A DNA stretch of 64,000 nt, taken from the NCBI GenBank assembly GCA_026390795.1, contig JAPLFG010000001.1:372001-436000 (forward strand), written 5' to 3'. Source of the stretch: Ignavibacteriales bacterium. GTDB lineage: Bacteria; Bacteroidota; Ignavibacteria; Ignavibacteriales; Melioribacteraceae. The notes below the pieces were generated by a model, which did not search any database, was not told the origin of the DNA, and saw only the letters and a list, made by a program, of their open reading frames with translations. Made by a program: the position numbers and the translations under genes. Every line of letters starts with the position of its first letter. Position 1 is the stretch's first letter. Shown here in pieces: positions 53,202 to 63,167 of the stretch.

Positions 53202-53923
53202 AAATTCTTCTTCTTTAATATAAATTGCGCCCGTTCTGTTTCTGCGTCTGCGTTTTTAAAAGTAAATGCTTTTAAACATTTATGAACATAAAAATCTGAT
53301 CTGTCAATAAAATCGAAATATTCTTCGAAACGGTAGATTTTCTGTTTGTGAATTTCTTCAACCTTTTGACCATTGGCAAGTGTCAATTCAAAATGGTTAT
53401 AATGAATTCTAGTTGCCGGATTATATAAACTTCTTTGCCGGAAAGTAATTCCGTCTACTTTCCCTCTTCGGTTTAAATATTTTTCGAATTTTTTACTATT
53501 GTTTTCGAGACTAACATCGAAAGCAAGAGTACCATCATCTGCAAGACAAACACTCGCATTTTCCAGATAGTGCAAAAATTTATCTTTCGTATTTAGATAG
53601 TTAACGCTGTCAAATGTTGAAAATATAAAATCAAATTTATTTTTAAAAGGAAGAGATGTCATATCACAACATACTTTTGTACAAGTATTATCCCCATCTT
53701 TCTTAAGCATGTTTAATGATATATCTGAAGAAACGATATTCATTTTTTTTTGTAGCAATTTCGCAATTGCACAGGTTCCGCCCGCAAGTTCCAATGCATT
53801 AATATTTTTCTTTTTTATTTCTTTACTTATCTGGTATACATAGTCTGCCCATTGCTTATAATCAATTGATCTCATCATATGCGGGTAGATTTCAGATATG
53901 GCGGAATAAGTCTTTACGGGCAC
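53195..53923 (-). CDS. Class I SAM-dependent methyltransferase
   Basis: A protein of about 242 residues from the GTG start at 53923, just past the pdxA stop. An ATG frame extension into pdxA is possible but would overlap it by 53 bp. The SAM-binding core is ALELAGGTCAIAKLLQKK, then NIVSSDISLNML and FIFSTFDSVNYL. This is a generic Rossmann methyltransferase; the substrate is unknown. The end overlaps ftsE by 7 bp. Confidence 0.8.
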   Translation of the reverse strand: MPVKTYSAISEIYPHMMRSIDYKQWADYVYQISKEIKKKNINALELAGGTCAIAKLLQKKMNIVSSDISLNMLKKDGDNTCTKVCCDMTSLPFKNKFDFIFSTFDSVNYLNTKDKFLHYLENASVCLADDGTLAFDVSLENNSKKFEKYLNRRGKVDGITFRQRSLYNPATRIHYNHFELTLANGQKVEEIHKQKIYRFEEYFDFIDRSDFYVHKCLKAFTFKNADAETERAQFILKKKNLC

Positions 53924-53924
53924 T

Positions 53925-54908
53925 TTATAATTTTCTCCGGTTAGAAATAATCCTTTCAGACCATTTGCCTGCTTCAATCATACTGCTTGGATCAGCAATA
54001 CCCTTGCCTGCAATATCGTATGCTGTACCGTGATCTGGGGACGTGCGGATAATTGGAAGACCGGCTGTGAAGTTCACTCCATTATTAAAGTTCATCATTT
54101 TGAAAGGAATCAAGACCTGATCGTGATACATTCCCAGAACAGCATCGTAAACTTTGTATAATTGATTTGCGAAGAATGCATCCGGCACAAATGGTCCTTC
54201 TATTAAATTATTTTTGAAAGATTTTATAGCCGGTTTAATTATATCAATTTCTTCTCTTCCTATCTTTCCATTTTCACCGGAGTGAGGATTTAAACCAAGA
54301 ACAGCAATTTTTGGATTCTGAATTCCAAGATCATATATCATCGTTTGGAGCAGCGTTTTTAATGTGGATTTTACAAGTTGGGCACTTAACAGTTTGCTTA
54401 CTTTTCTTATCGGTTCGTGAATTGTCGCTAGTCCGCAAATAAATTGATCGGAGAGGAACGTCATTAAATATTTTTTCGAATGTGATAAATCTGCAAATAG
54501 TTCTGTTTGGCCTGGATATTTAATCTTGGCTAATTTGAATGAAGTTTTTGATACCGGCGCAGTTATAATTGCATCCGCACTTTTCGAGTTGACTAAATCA
54601 AAAGCACTTTTCAATGCAATAAGAGCTGCATCACCGGAATTCTTTGTGGGTCCGCCAATATTCTGTTTGAATCTACCAATATCAACTATTGTTACTAATT
54701 CCGATTCATTTTTACGTTGACTGTAGTCTTTCACAATTTGGTAATTAAATGAGACGGGCGAGATAGATAATGCATTTTCAAAGACGTTTGCCGGGCAAAA
54801 TAAAATAATTTTTCGTTCAGTAGGATTATGAAAATGATTAATTGCTTTGATACATATTTCCGGACCAATACCGTTTATATCGCCACAAGTGAACGCAAGA
54901 GTTTTCAT
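53925..54908 (-). CDS. pdxA: 4-hydroxythreonine-4-phosphate dehydrogenase
   Basis: A 327-residue metal- and NAD-dependent enzyme of pyridoxal-phosphate synthesis. Marks are TCGDINGIGPEICIKA, TAPVSKTSFKLA, PGQTELFADLS, VLGLNPHSGENGKIGREE and FKMMNFNNGVNFTAGLPIIRTSPDHGTAYDIAGKG. The pathway gene pdxJ is not in the window. Confidence 0.94.
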   Translation of the reverse strand: MKTLAFTCGDINGIGPEICIKAINHFHNPTERKIILFCPANVFENALSISPVSFNYQIVKDYSQRKNESELVTIVDIGRFKQNIGGPTKNSGDAALIALKSAFDLVNSKSADAIITAPVSKTSFKLAKIKYPGQTELFADLSHSKKYLMTFLSDQFICGLATIHEPIRKVSKLLSAQLVKSTLKTLLQTMIYDLGIQNPKIAVLGLNPHSGENGKIGREEIDIIKPAIKSFKNNLIEGPFVPDAFFANQLYKVYDAVLGMYHDQVLIPFKMMNFNNGVNFTAGLPIIRTSPDHGTAYDIAGKGIADPSSMIEAGKWSERIISNRRKL

Positions 54909-54929
54909 TTGAGCAGGAGATTCATAACG

Positions 54930-56183
54930 TTAACTGTTCATACTCATCATAAATTCCTTGTTATTCTTTGTCCCCTTCATTTTATCGAGTAAAAATTCCA
55001 TCGCTTCTGCGGAATCAAAATCTGCAATTATTTTTCTTAAGATCCAGACTTTATTTAATTCATCTTCTTTAAATAGAAGTTCTTCTTTTCTTGTAGATGA
55101 TTTATTAACATCAATTGCTGGGAATATTCTCTTATCGGATAAACTTCTATCCAGAACCAATTCCATGTTGCCTGTACCTTTGAACTCTTCAAAAATAACT
55201 TCATCCATTCTGCTGCCGGTATCAACAAGAGCTGTTGCAATAATTGTTAAACTTCCGCCGTCTTCTGTATTTCTTGCAGCGCCGAAAAATCTTTTTGGTT
55301 TGTGAAGTGCGTTCGCATCAACACCGCCGGAAAGAATTCTTCCGCTATGCGGTATTACTGTATTATGTGCACGTGCAAGGCGTGTAATTGAATCCAATAA
55401 AATGACAACATCATCACCTGCTTCAACCATTCGTTTTGCTTTTTCAATAACCATATTTGCAACCTGAACGTGACGGTCTGCGGGTTCATCAAAAGTCGAG
55501 CTGATCACTTCAGCTTGGACAGAACGCTGCATATCCGTTACTTCTTCCGGACGCTCATCAATCAATAACATTATTATTTTAACTTCCGGATGATTACGTG
55601 AAATCGAATTAGCCATCTTTTGTAATATAATTGTCTTACCGGCTTTAGGAGGCGATACAATTAATCCTCTCTGCCCTTTACCAATCGGTGAAAGCATATC
55701 AATAATACGCATCGAATATTCACCGGGTGCAGATTCTAATTTTAGTCTTTTAGTTGGATATAACGGAGTCAAATTATCGAACAATGTTCGCTCTCGGATC
55801 GCTTCCGGATCTTTCCCGTTCACGGCTTCAACTCGAAGCAACGCAAAAAAACGCTCGCCTTCTTTTGGCGGTCTAACCTGTCCGCTTACAAAATCTCCGG
55901 TTCGTAAACTGAATCTCTTGATCTGCGATGGAGAAACGTAAATATCATCTGGTGATGGTAAATAATTATAATCTGCAGAACGCAGGAAACCGTAACCATC
56001 GGCTAAAACTTCTAGTACACCTTTAGAGAATGTTAAACCGTCCTTTTGTGATTGTGCTTCTAGAATTTTAAAGATGAGTTCTTGTTTGCGGAGATCGCTA
56101 TAACCGGCTATAGAAAAATCTTTAGCAATCTTGTAGAGATCTACAATCTTCTTCGATTGCAGTTCTGAAATATCCATTGGCAT
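54930..56183 (-). CDS. rho: Transcription termination factor Rho
   Basis: A 417-residue Rho. The cold-shock-like RNA-binding domain ([31 protein letters not shown]) precedes the ATPase with Walker [14 protein letters not shown], the Q-loop and the [13 protein letters not shown] segment. [16 protein letters not shown] matches the R-loop region. The N-terminal insertion found in some actinobacteria and Bacteroidetes is short here. Confidence 0.97.
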   Translation of the reverse strand: MPMDISELQSKKIVDLYKIAKDFSIAGYSDLRKQELIFKILEAQSQKDGLTFSKGVLEVLADGYGFLRSADYNYLPSPDDIYVSPSQIKRFSLRTGDFVSGQVRPPKEGERFFALLRVEAVNGKDPEAIRERTLFDNLTPLYPTKRLKLESAPGEYSMRIIDMLSPIGKGQRGLIVSPPKAGKTIILQKMANSISRNHPEVKIIMLLIDERPEEVTDMQRSVQAEVISSTFDEPADRHVQVANMVIEKAKRMVEAGDDVVILLDSITRLARAHNTVIPHSGRILSGGVDANALHKPKRFFGAARNTEDGGSLTIIATALVDTGSRMDEVIFEEFKGTGNMELVLDRSLSDKRIFPAIDVNKSSTRKEELLFKEDELNKVWILRKIIADFDSAEAMEFLLDKMKGTKNNKEFMMSMNS

Positions 56184-56332
56184 GAGTAAACCCTATTACT
56201 TGTGAGAAATTTTCGTGATATTGAATTATGGTAAACAATCTTGCGGATTTTTATGATAATTATTAAAAGTGAATTATTATTATTGAAGACTGTTGAGGCA
56301 CGGCTGAAAATTAGTCTCCCTTTAGCACTTTG

Positions 56333-57595
56333 TCAAGCATTTTTATTAATCTTTTTAGATTTTATTTCGCCCAGCAAATACATACTCCCAAGTACAACCA
56401 GGCAAGGTTTTCCCACTTCTTTCTGAAATTGTTCCATAAACGAGCCTGAATTGACTAAAGGACTCACTTTGATTTCGGCTGCATTGGCAATCGTTTGCAG
56501 CTCTTCGATCGTGGCAGACCGCTCAACATCCACCTTTGTAACATAAATCCTAGTGAAGTACGGATTTAGAGCAAGAAGCATCTCTTTTATCGACTTATCT
56601 CTCATTGCCCCAAAAATTAAGATACGTTCATCGTACGTCTGAAATTCTTTAGAAAATTCATTTATAAATGAATTTATGCCCTCCGGATTGTGGGCTGAAT
56701 CGAAAATTATTTTGGGTTGTTCGTTAACAATCTCATACCTGCCTTGAATTCCGGTGTTTGCCTCAACATATTTTATTCCCCTTGAAAATGTTTGACCATC
56801 TTTGATTCCACAACATTCGTTTGAAGTTTTAATTGCTAAAGCGGCATTATAAAACTGATGTTCGCCTATTAACGGTGTTGTATACAAAGAAAATGAATTT
56901 TCTTTCAACTTTACAATAAGACGATCGGACTCATGTCGGGTGTAATCTTTTATGGGTATAAAGGTACTACAACATTGTACTGCTTTTTCTCTAATAATTT
57001 TTTCTGCAACTTGAGGCATTCTACCAGTGAAGACTGAAGAATCGTTTTTGATAATTCCAGCTTTTTCGAATGCAATTTTTTCCAATGTATTGCCAAGATG
57101 CTCAGTGTGTTCTAAACTGATAGAAGTAATAACAGATGCAATGGGATTAATCACATTTGTTGCATCCAATCTTCCTCCAAGTCCGGTTTCTATCACTGCG
57201 TAATCAACTTTCTGATCATCAAAATATTTGAACGCTAGAGCTGTCGTAATTTCAAAAAAAGTTGGGTTTTGTTTTTCTATATAATCTTCCAAACCGGTTA
57301 CAAATTTTGCAACATACTCGTCATCTATCATAATTCCATTTATTCGTATTCGTTCATTGTATTTTACAAAATGAGGAGAAGTATAGATACCAACTTTGTA
57401 CCCAGCTTCCATTAAAATGCTGGTGATGAACGAAGCAGTACTTCCCTTTCCGTTTGAACCGGCGATGTGAATTGTTTTAATATTATTATGTGGATTACCA
57501 ATTTGTTCAAGTAAGTTGAGAATGTTATCAAGACCGAGTTTGATTCCGAATTGGTGGAGTGAAAAGAGTTTATTAATTGCAGATTGAATATCCAT
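56333..57595 (-). CDS. folC: Bifunctional folylpolyglutamate synthase / dihydrofolate synthase
   Basis: A 420-residue Mur-ligase-like enzyme. The P-loop is HIAGSNGKGSTASFITSIL; TSPHFVKYNERIRING, the family PxxGLGGRLDATNV segment and VFDSAHNPEG-type FDSAHNPEGINSFI follow. It adds glutamate to folates. It stops 3 bp before pyrD, so it is at the end of this minus-strand run. Confidence 0.95.
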   Translation of the reverse strand: MDIQSAINKLFSLHQFGIKLGLDNILNLLEQIGNPHNNIKTIHIAGSNGKGSTASFITSILMEAGYKVGIYTSPHFVKYNERIRINGIMIDDEYVAKFVTGLEDYIEKQNPTFFEITTALAFKYFDDQKVDYAVIETGLGGRLDATNVINPIASVITSISLEHTEHLGNTLEKIAFEKAGIIKNDSSVFTGRMPQVAEKIIREKAVQCCSTFIPIKDYTRHESDRLIVKLKENSFSLYTTPLIGEHQFYNAALAIKTSNECCGIKDGQTFSRGIKYVEANTGIQGRYEIVNEQPKIIFDSAHNPEGINSFINEFSKEFQTYDERILIFGAMRDKSIKEMLLALNPYFTRIYVTKVDVERSATIEELQTIANAAEIKVSPLVNSGSFMEQFQKEVGKPCLVVLGSMYLLGEIKSKKINKNA

Positions 57596-57597
57596 AC

Positions 57598-58521
57598 TTA
57601 GATCTGATATGAACCTGTTAAATCAGAAATGTTTTTTATTTTGTTTTGTAAGCAAAAGGAAATTAATCCGTTAAGAATTTCAACTCCGGCATTCGGATTA
57701 ATAAAATTAACGGTACCAATTTGAAATGCCGACGCACCGACAATCATCATTTCTACTGCATCTTTCCAATTCATAATACCACCAATACCAATAATCGGTA
57801 TATCAGAATTTCTTTTTATCTCCAGAACTTTTGCAAGTGCCACCGGTTTGATAGCAGGACCGGACAAACCACCGGTTACATTTTTAATTCTTGGTTTACG
57901 GGAGTAAATATCAAATGAAGTTCCAACAAGAGTATTAATTGCAGATACGGCATTACCGCCATTTTCCTTGACCACTTTTGCAAAATCGGAAATTCGCGAA
58001 ACATTTGGCGAGAGTTTAATGATTATCGGTTTCTTGGAAATATTCCGAACTTTATCTGTAATTCTGCCGACGGCATTTAGATCATTGCCGAATTCAAGAC
58101 CGCCTTCTTTAACATTCGGGCAAGAAACATTTATTTCAAATGCTTTAATTGTTATTTCATCGTTAAGAATATGAACACATTCAACATATTCTTCAATCGA
58201 ACTTGCCGCAATATTGCAAATCAAAGTTGTGTCTAAATTTTTCAGAAATGGTATTTTGTCTTTAATAAACGCTTCAACGCCGACATTGGCTAAACCAATT
58301 GCATTTAACATTCCTGAAGGAGTTTCTACAATTCTTTGAGGCGGGTTTCCTTTGCGCGGTTTTAACGATAAGGATTTGGTAACTATTCCGCCTAATTTGT
58401 TCAAGTCTGTAAATTCTGCAATTTCATTTCCGTAACCGACAGTACCTGATGCAAGTAGAACAGGATTCTTTAGTTTCAAACCGCCAATATTTATTGAGAG
58501 ATCAACTTTTTCCATATTCAT
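57598..58521 (-). CDS. pyrD: Dihydroorotate dehydrogenase catalytic subunit (type 1B)
   Basis: A 307-residue FMN enzyme of the class 1B (NAD-linked). Marks are NPVLLASGTVGYGNE, TPSGMLNAIGLANVG, the cysteine-containing loop INVSCPNVKEGGLEFG, and IGIGGIMNWKDAVEMMIVGASAFQIG. It overlaps pyrK by four bases; the two subunits work together. Confidence 0.95.
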   Translation of the reverse strand: MNMEKVDLSINIGGLKLKNPVLLASGTVGYGNEIAEFTDLNKLGGIVTKSLSLKPRKGNPPQRIVETPSGMLNAIGLANVGVEAFIKDKIPFLKNLDTTLICNIAASSIEEYVECVHILNDEITIKAFEINVSCPNVKEGGLEFGNDLNAVGRITDKVRNISKKPIIIKLSPNVSRISDFAKVVKENGGNAVSAINTLVGTSFDIYSRKPRIKNVTGGLSGPAIKPVALAKVLEIKRNSDIPIIGIGGIMNWKDAVEMMIVGASAFQIGTVNFINPNAGVEILNGLISFCLQNKIKNISDLTGSYQI

Positions 58522-59276
58522 AACTTAACATCTTTAGCATTAAATACAGGACCGTCTTTGCACACAAGCAGATATGATTCAGAGTTTGCGGAATCAACCG
58601 GGCATCCCTGGCAGATTCCAAAACCGCAAGCCATTGCGCACTCAACCGACATTTGGCAATCATAATTATTTTCAATCGTATATTTCTGAAGCGCTTTTAA
58701 CATAGCGTTTGGACCGCAGGCAAATATTCTAAATTTTTTCTCGTGTATATTTTCAACTTCTTCTTTCAATAAATCAATTACGGTGCCTTTGAATCCTTCA
58801 GAGCCATCATCGGTAGCGATTGCAATATTTTTCAAACCATGAGTAACAATTTGTTTTTTGGATCTTCCTCCTACGAGGCAAATAATATTTTTCTCATCGG
58901 AAATATTTCTGATCAAGAATGGGAAAGGTGCTGCTCCAAGTCCGCCGGCTACAATTACTGCTGTTTCATAATCGTCATCAAAGACAAAACCTTTACCAAG
59001 CGGACCGAGTAACTCAATTGTATCTCCGTTTTTCTTCAATGATAATATTTTTGTTCCCTCTCCGTGAAGATCGAATAAGAAGAAAACATAATCAGCCTCA
59101 ACATTACAAATACTGAACGGTCGCCTTAGAAGCGGGAAATCACTTTCAGAAACTTTGATATTACAGAACTGACCTGGTTTTGCAATGTATGCAATTGCCG
59201 GTGAGAATACTTTCATCAGGTATGTTTCTTCACTTAATCTTTCTACAGATTCTACGAATGCTTTTTCAATATACAA
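58518..59276 (-). CDS. pyrK: Dihydroorotate dehydrogenase electron-transfer subunit
   Basis: A 252-residue FAD/[2Fe-2S] protein. The flavin site is RRPFSICN, the NAD-binding GGLGAAPFPFL follows, and the iron-sulfur cysteines are in VECAMACGFGICQGCPV with a last ligand in LLVCKDGPVF. It passes electrons from FMN of PyrD to NAD. Confidence 0.95.
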   Translation of the reverse strand: MYIEKAFVESVERLSEETYLMKVFSPAIAYIAKPGQFCNIKVSESDFPLLRRPFSICNVEADYVFFLFDLHGEGTKILSLKKNGDTIELLGPLGKGFVFDDDYETAVIVAGGLGAAPFPFLIRNISDEKNIICLVGGRSKKQIVTHGLKNIAIATDDGSEGFKGTVIDLLKEEVENIHEKKFRIFACGPNAMLKALQKYTIENNYDCQMSVECAMACGFGICQGCPVDSANSESYLLVCKDGPVFNAKDVKL

Positions 59277-59330
59277 TGGTAATACTCAAATTGTGGGATG
59301 AAATAAATGATCAGTTATAAAAATACTTCA

Positions 59331-59963
59331 CTACTTTTTCGAATACTTCACTTCAATTGCTTTAATTTTATCCAGGCGTTTCTGATGACGGTCACCGAGA
59401 AATTTTGAAGAGAGCCAAACATCAGCAATCGATTTAATTGTTTCTTCACCCAACGCACGTGCGCCAACAACTAATATATTGGCATCATTGTGCTCGCGGG
59501 AGCTTTTTGCCGAAAATTCATTGTAGCATGTTGCCGCTCTAATTCCTGGAATTTTATTAGCAGTAATCGCAGATGGAATTCCGGTGGCATCTAATATAAT
59601 TCCGAATTTAACTTCGCCGATTGCTACCCGGTTAGCCACATTGAATGCAATATCCGGATAATCAACAGAATCTTCGGTAAAAGTGCCGACATCGAACAGT
59701 TCAAAATCTTTTTTCTTTAAATAATCATACAAGATTTTTTTCATCTTAACACCGGTATGATCTGATCCGATTGCTATTTTTATCTGCGAATTTGAAACAG
59801 AACATGGAAGACACGAAGCGCTCTGAACAATTTTCAAACCGGAATGATAAATTCTATCTTTAGCCAACGGAGTTAAAACTGCTCCCGGCTCAACTACAAT
59901 TTCTTTATCGCCGTTCTTAAGAACTTTTTTAACATCATCTTCTGTAATTAATTTTTTGACCAT
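59331..59963 (-). CDS. RpiB/LacAB-type protein with an EutQ-like N-terminus and altered active site
   Basis: Starting at ATG 59963, about 210 residues. Residues 1-60 (ITEDDVKKVLKNGDKEIVV, LTPLAKDRIYHSGLKIV) resemble the N-terminal segment of EutQ/ethanolamine-type proteins. From residue 62 on, the RpiB fold is clear: IKIAIGSDHTGVKMKKIL, GTFTEDSVDYPDIA, ANKIPGIRAATCYNEFSAKSSREHNDANILVVGAR. However, where RpiB has the catalytic cysteine motif C-G-T-G-I-G this protein has D-A-T-G-I-P (residues 127-132). Classical ribose-5-phosphate isomerase activity by the cysteine mechanism is therefore doubtful. Some RpiB enzymes use a glutamate instead, so function cannot be excluded. Confidence 0.8.
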   Translation of the reverse strand: MVKKLITEDDVKKVLKNGDKEIVVEPGAVLTPLAKDRIYHSGLKIVQSASCLPCSVSNSQIKIAIGSDHTGVKMKKILYDYLKKKDFELFDVGTFTEDSVDYPDIAFNVANRVAIGEVKFGIILDATGIPSAITANKIPGIRAATCYNEFSAKSSREHNDANILVVGARALGEETIKSIADVWLSSKFLGDRHQKRLDKIKAIEVKYSKK

Positions 59964-59986
59964 GAACAAAAACTCTTTAGCATAAT

Positions 59987-61054
59987 TTAGACAAGTTCAT
60001 TTCGTTTATTCATTTTAAGGTGTTCTACTACAGAACGAACATCTTGCGCATTATTTCTATGACAAACAAGCAATGATTCGTTAGTGTTGATTACGATCAA
60101 ATCTTCCACACCAATTATTGCCGCAAATTTTCTTGGGGAGAATAGATACGAGTTGTAAGTCTTCTCGGTATATACATCGCCGGCTATTGCATTTCCGTCT
60201 TCATTCTTATCCGAAATTTCATAAACTGCTTCCCAATTTCCAACATCATTCCAATAAAAATCGGCTTTAGTAAGAAAAACTTTATCTGATTTTTCCATTA
60301 CTCCATAATCAATTGAAATACTTTTTAACTGCCCGTAAATACGAACTACTTCCCTTTCATAATCGGAAGTACCGACAGATTCTTCTATTTTTTCCAGTCC
60401 ATCAAACAGATCTGGTAAATATTTTTGCATCTCTCCAAGAATAGTATCTACGCGCCAAATGAATATACCGGAATTCCATAAAAAATCTCCCGCTTGAAGA
60501 AAGCGTTGTGCCGTCTCAATATTCGGTTTCTCCGCGAACGTTAGAACTTTATGAATATTTTGATCAACTTCAGTTTCATCAAATTGAATATAGCCATAAC
60601 CGGTTTCGGGACGGTTTGGTTTTATACCGATTGTGACTAATCCTTTAGATTTATCCGCAAATTCCGAAGCGGTTAATAAACATTTTCTAAACTCATCATC
60701 GTCTTTAATTAAATGATCTGCCGGAAGAGTAATCATCACTGCATTTTCATTCTTGCTTTTAATAACTACGGAAGCTAACCCGATACAAGCTGCTGTATTC
60801 TTACCGAACGGTTCGTCAAGAATATTTTGTTCAGGAATTTGTGGAAGTTGTTCCTTAACTCTCATTTTCTGAATTTTATTTGTAACGATATAGATATGAT
60901 CGTTTGCAATTAATCCTTCCAACCGTTTAACTGTATCCTGAATCATCGTATTCTCGCCGAAAATTCTGATCAGCTGTTTCGGTTTTTTTTCTTTGCTTCT
61001 TGGCCAGAACCTTGAACCAACTCCGCCGGCCATTATAACTGCATATAACTCCAT
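59987..61054 (-). CDS. manC: Mannose-1-phosphate guanylyltransferase
   Basis: A 355-residue nucleotidyltransferase. The signature MAGGVGSRFWPRSKEKKPKQL is at the N-terminus; NTAACIGLASV, the LPADHLIKDDDEFR loop and FAEKPNIETA follow. This is the short form, without the isomerase domain found in bifunctional ManC. It makes GDP-mannose for glycans. Confidence 0.94.
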   Translation of the reverse strand: MELYAVIMAGGVGSRFWPRSKEKKPKQLIRIFGENTMIQDTVKRLEGLIANDHIYIVTNKIQKMRVKEQLPQIPEQNILDEPFGKNTAACIGLASVVIKSKNENAVMITLPADHLIKDDDEFRKCLLTASEFADKSKGLVTIGIKPNRPETGYGYIQFDETEVDQNIHKVLTFAEKPNIETAQRFLQAGDFLWNSGIFIWRVDTILGEMQKYLPDLFDGLEKIEESVGTSDYEREVVRIYGQLKSISIDYGVMEKSDKVFLTKADFYWNDVGNWEAVYEISDKNEDGNAIAGDVYTEKTYNSYLFSPRKFAAIIGVEDLIVINTNESLLVCHRNNAQDVRSVVEHLKMNKRNELV

Positions 61055-61936
61055 TTATCTTTCCTTTTGATTTGAGATAATAGTTCTGCCAAAACTTTCC
61101 GCTCTATTCAGATATCCGGTTATATCTACTTCTTTACCCCGAACAACAGCAACAATTACTATTAAACAAGCTCTCAAAGATTCCACTACGTTTGGGCTTG
61201 CTGCAATTTTCTTTTTATTGATCAGTTCTAAACCACGTGCAAATATAGAATGCATATTCGAAAGAATTTCGAATCCGATCTTTTTAGAATACTCTGCATT
61301 CTCGTTCATTATTCTAATATGATTATTGATTTCATTTTCCGTAAACTCATATTTCATAACACGATTAAGAAATGAATCGAGTTCTTTTACCGGGCGCAAT
61401 ACTTTTTCTTCATAATTCTCAAAATTAAGGTCGCTCCCCTTATTAAGTTCTTCAAATATAATTGCTTCGCGTAATTCATCTGCGCGCGAACGTCTCGGTA
61501 ATTCAATTTGAGGAGTAACATTAATTGTCGGAGCTGGATTATCAACATTTGCTTTTAAATCGCGTTTTGATAAATCTACATTGAGAAAATTTTCATCCAT
61601 TTTCAAAAAAACAGTTCTAGCCGCTTGTGGTGTCAATACATCAAGAACTCCATTCATTTCGCTCACAAGTCCATAATAATGCTCTTTAAATTTGTCCGAG
61701 AATTTCATGAAATCAATTTTGCCAGCATCAATAAAGCTAAGAATTTCGCTGAGCTTGATTCCAAGTTTAGAGAGTTCGGTTATCTTCTTAAATTTTTTGA
61801 TCTCTTCGGATAGATTCTCGGTCGAGTTCATCCGTTCGCGTATAAGAGCAACAGTTTCAATTTTCTCTGAACTTAATCTGAGATTATTGGCTGCGGCGAT
61901 AATGCATTGAATTATATATTGCTTTGCGAGATCCAC
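61055..61936 (-). CDS. Hypothetical helical protein next to manC
   Basis: A 293-residue protein I do not recognise. It is predicted almost all helical, with a central charged, proline-containing linker near residue 130-150 (NPAPTINVTPQIELPRRSR). No signal peptide or membrane helix is seen. It abuts manC (no gap) and is divergent from the VWA gene. Function is unknown; residues SLRACLIVIVAVVRGKEV suggest a short buried helix. Confidence 0.65.
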   Translation of the reverse strand: MDLAKQYIIQCIIAAANNLRLSSEKIETVALIRERMNSTENLSEEIKKFKKITELSKLGIKLSEILSFIDAGKIDFMKFSDKFKEHYYGLVSEMNGVLDVLTPQAARTVFLKMDENFLNVDLSKRDLKANVDNPAPTINVTPQIELPRRSRADELREAIIFEELNKGSDLNFENYEEKVLRPVKELDSFLNRVMKYEFTENEINNHIRIMNENAEYSKKIGFEILSNMHSIFARGLELINKKKIAASPNVVESLRACLIVIVAVVRGKEVDITGYLNRAESFGRTIISNQKER

Positions 61937-62054
61937 TCTACCAAGAGAATATTTTACAAATGAAATTTAATGAATTTTAGCGACTTATTGCATTACCAAT
62001 CTTACTAAACCACTGAACTTTCCGGAATGATTAACGGTTTAAAAGATAAAAAAG

Positions 62055-63155
62055 ATGATCGGATTTAAGTTTACCGAGTTTATTCCACACCCGGAAGGAG
62101 GAGATCCTTTCGAACAATTGTTGAATATTTTTCTTCAACTATTAAATATCACTTCCGGCGATGTAGCAGAATCTTTGAGCATACTTAATGATTTGGACCG
62201 GAAATTTAATATTACAAACGAAGAATATGGCATTGGTGATTTTATAGAAGATTTGAAAGAGAAAGGATATATCAAAGAGGAAGAAAACCGGGATGGCGAA
62301 TTTATCATTACACCAAAATCCGAACAGGAAATCCGCAGAAGATCGCTCGAAGAAATTTTTAACAAACTCAAGAAATCCGGCAAAGGAAAGCATCAAACCC
62401 CATTTACCGGAGAGGGAGATGAAAAAACATCAGACCGCCGGGATTATCAGTTCGGTGATCAATTGGATCAAATTGATGTTACAGCATCAATTAAAAATGC
62501 ACAGATAAAACATGGTATTAATGAATTCAAATTGAACGAAGATGATCTGGAAGTTGAGGAACGGGAATTCAAATCTTCTGCCTCGACTGTTCTCATGATC
62601 GATATTTCTCATTCCATGATTTTGTATGGAGAAGATAGAATCACACCTGCTAAAAAAGTTGCCATGGCAATGTCTGAACTGATTACAACTCAATTTCCTA
62701 AAGATACACTTGATATAATTGTATTTGGTAACGATGCCTGGCCAATTGAAATTAAAGATCTACCTTATCTAAAAGTAGGACCTTACCATACTAACACCGT
62801 AGCAGGACTTCAACTTGCAATGGACATACTTCGAAGGAAAAAGAATAAGAACAAACAAATTTTCATGATTACAGATGGTAAACCTACTTGCTTGAAAATC
62901 GGAGCTAAATATTACAAGAACAGTTTCGGTCTCGACAGAAAAATTTTGAACAAAACTTTAGATCAGGCGGCACATTGCAGAAAAATCGGAATAACAATTA
63001 CAACATTTATGATCGCACGCGACCCATATCTGCAGCAGTTCGTTCGTGAGTTTACAAAAGTTAATCAAGGGAAAGCATATTATAGCAGTTTATCCGGCCT
63101 CGGAGAATTTGTATTCGAAGATTTTGTTCGGAACAGAAGAAAAAATGTTAAATAG
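62055..63155 (+). CDS. VWA-domain protein
   Basis: A 366-residue protein. A helical N-terminus (about 1-120) precedes a von Willebrand A domain (about 175-360). The metal-binding MIDAS motif is STVLMIDISHSMILYGE (D-x-S-x-S form), with the later threonine in PYHTNTVAGLQLA and the aspartate in MITDGKPT. It is followed 12 bp on by a MoxR/Mg-chelatase-like ATPase, the usual partner arrangement. Such pairs act in metal insertion or in the assembly of protein complexes. Confidence 0.85.
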   Translation: MIGFKFTEFIPHPEGGDPFEQLLNIFLQLLNITSGDVAESLSILNDLDRKFNITNEEYGIGDFIEDLKEKGYIKEEENRDGEFIITPKSEQEIRRRSLEEIFNKLKKSGKGKHQTPFTGEGDEKTSDRRDYQFGDQLDQIDVTASIKNAQIKHGINEFKLNEDDLEVEEREFKSSASTVLMIDISHSMILYGEDRITPAKKVAMAMSELITTQFPKDTLDIIVFGNDAWPIEIKDLPYLKVGPYHTNTVAGLQLAMDILRRKKNKNKQIFMITDGKPTCLKIGAKYYKNSFGLDRKILNKTLDQAAHCRKIGITITTFMIARDPYLQQFVREFTKVNQGKAYYSSLSGLGEFVFEDFVRNRRKNVK

Positions 63156-63167
63156 AAAAGGGATTAA

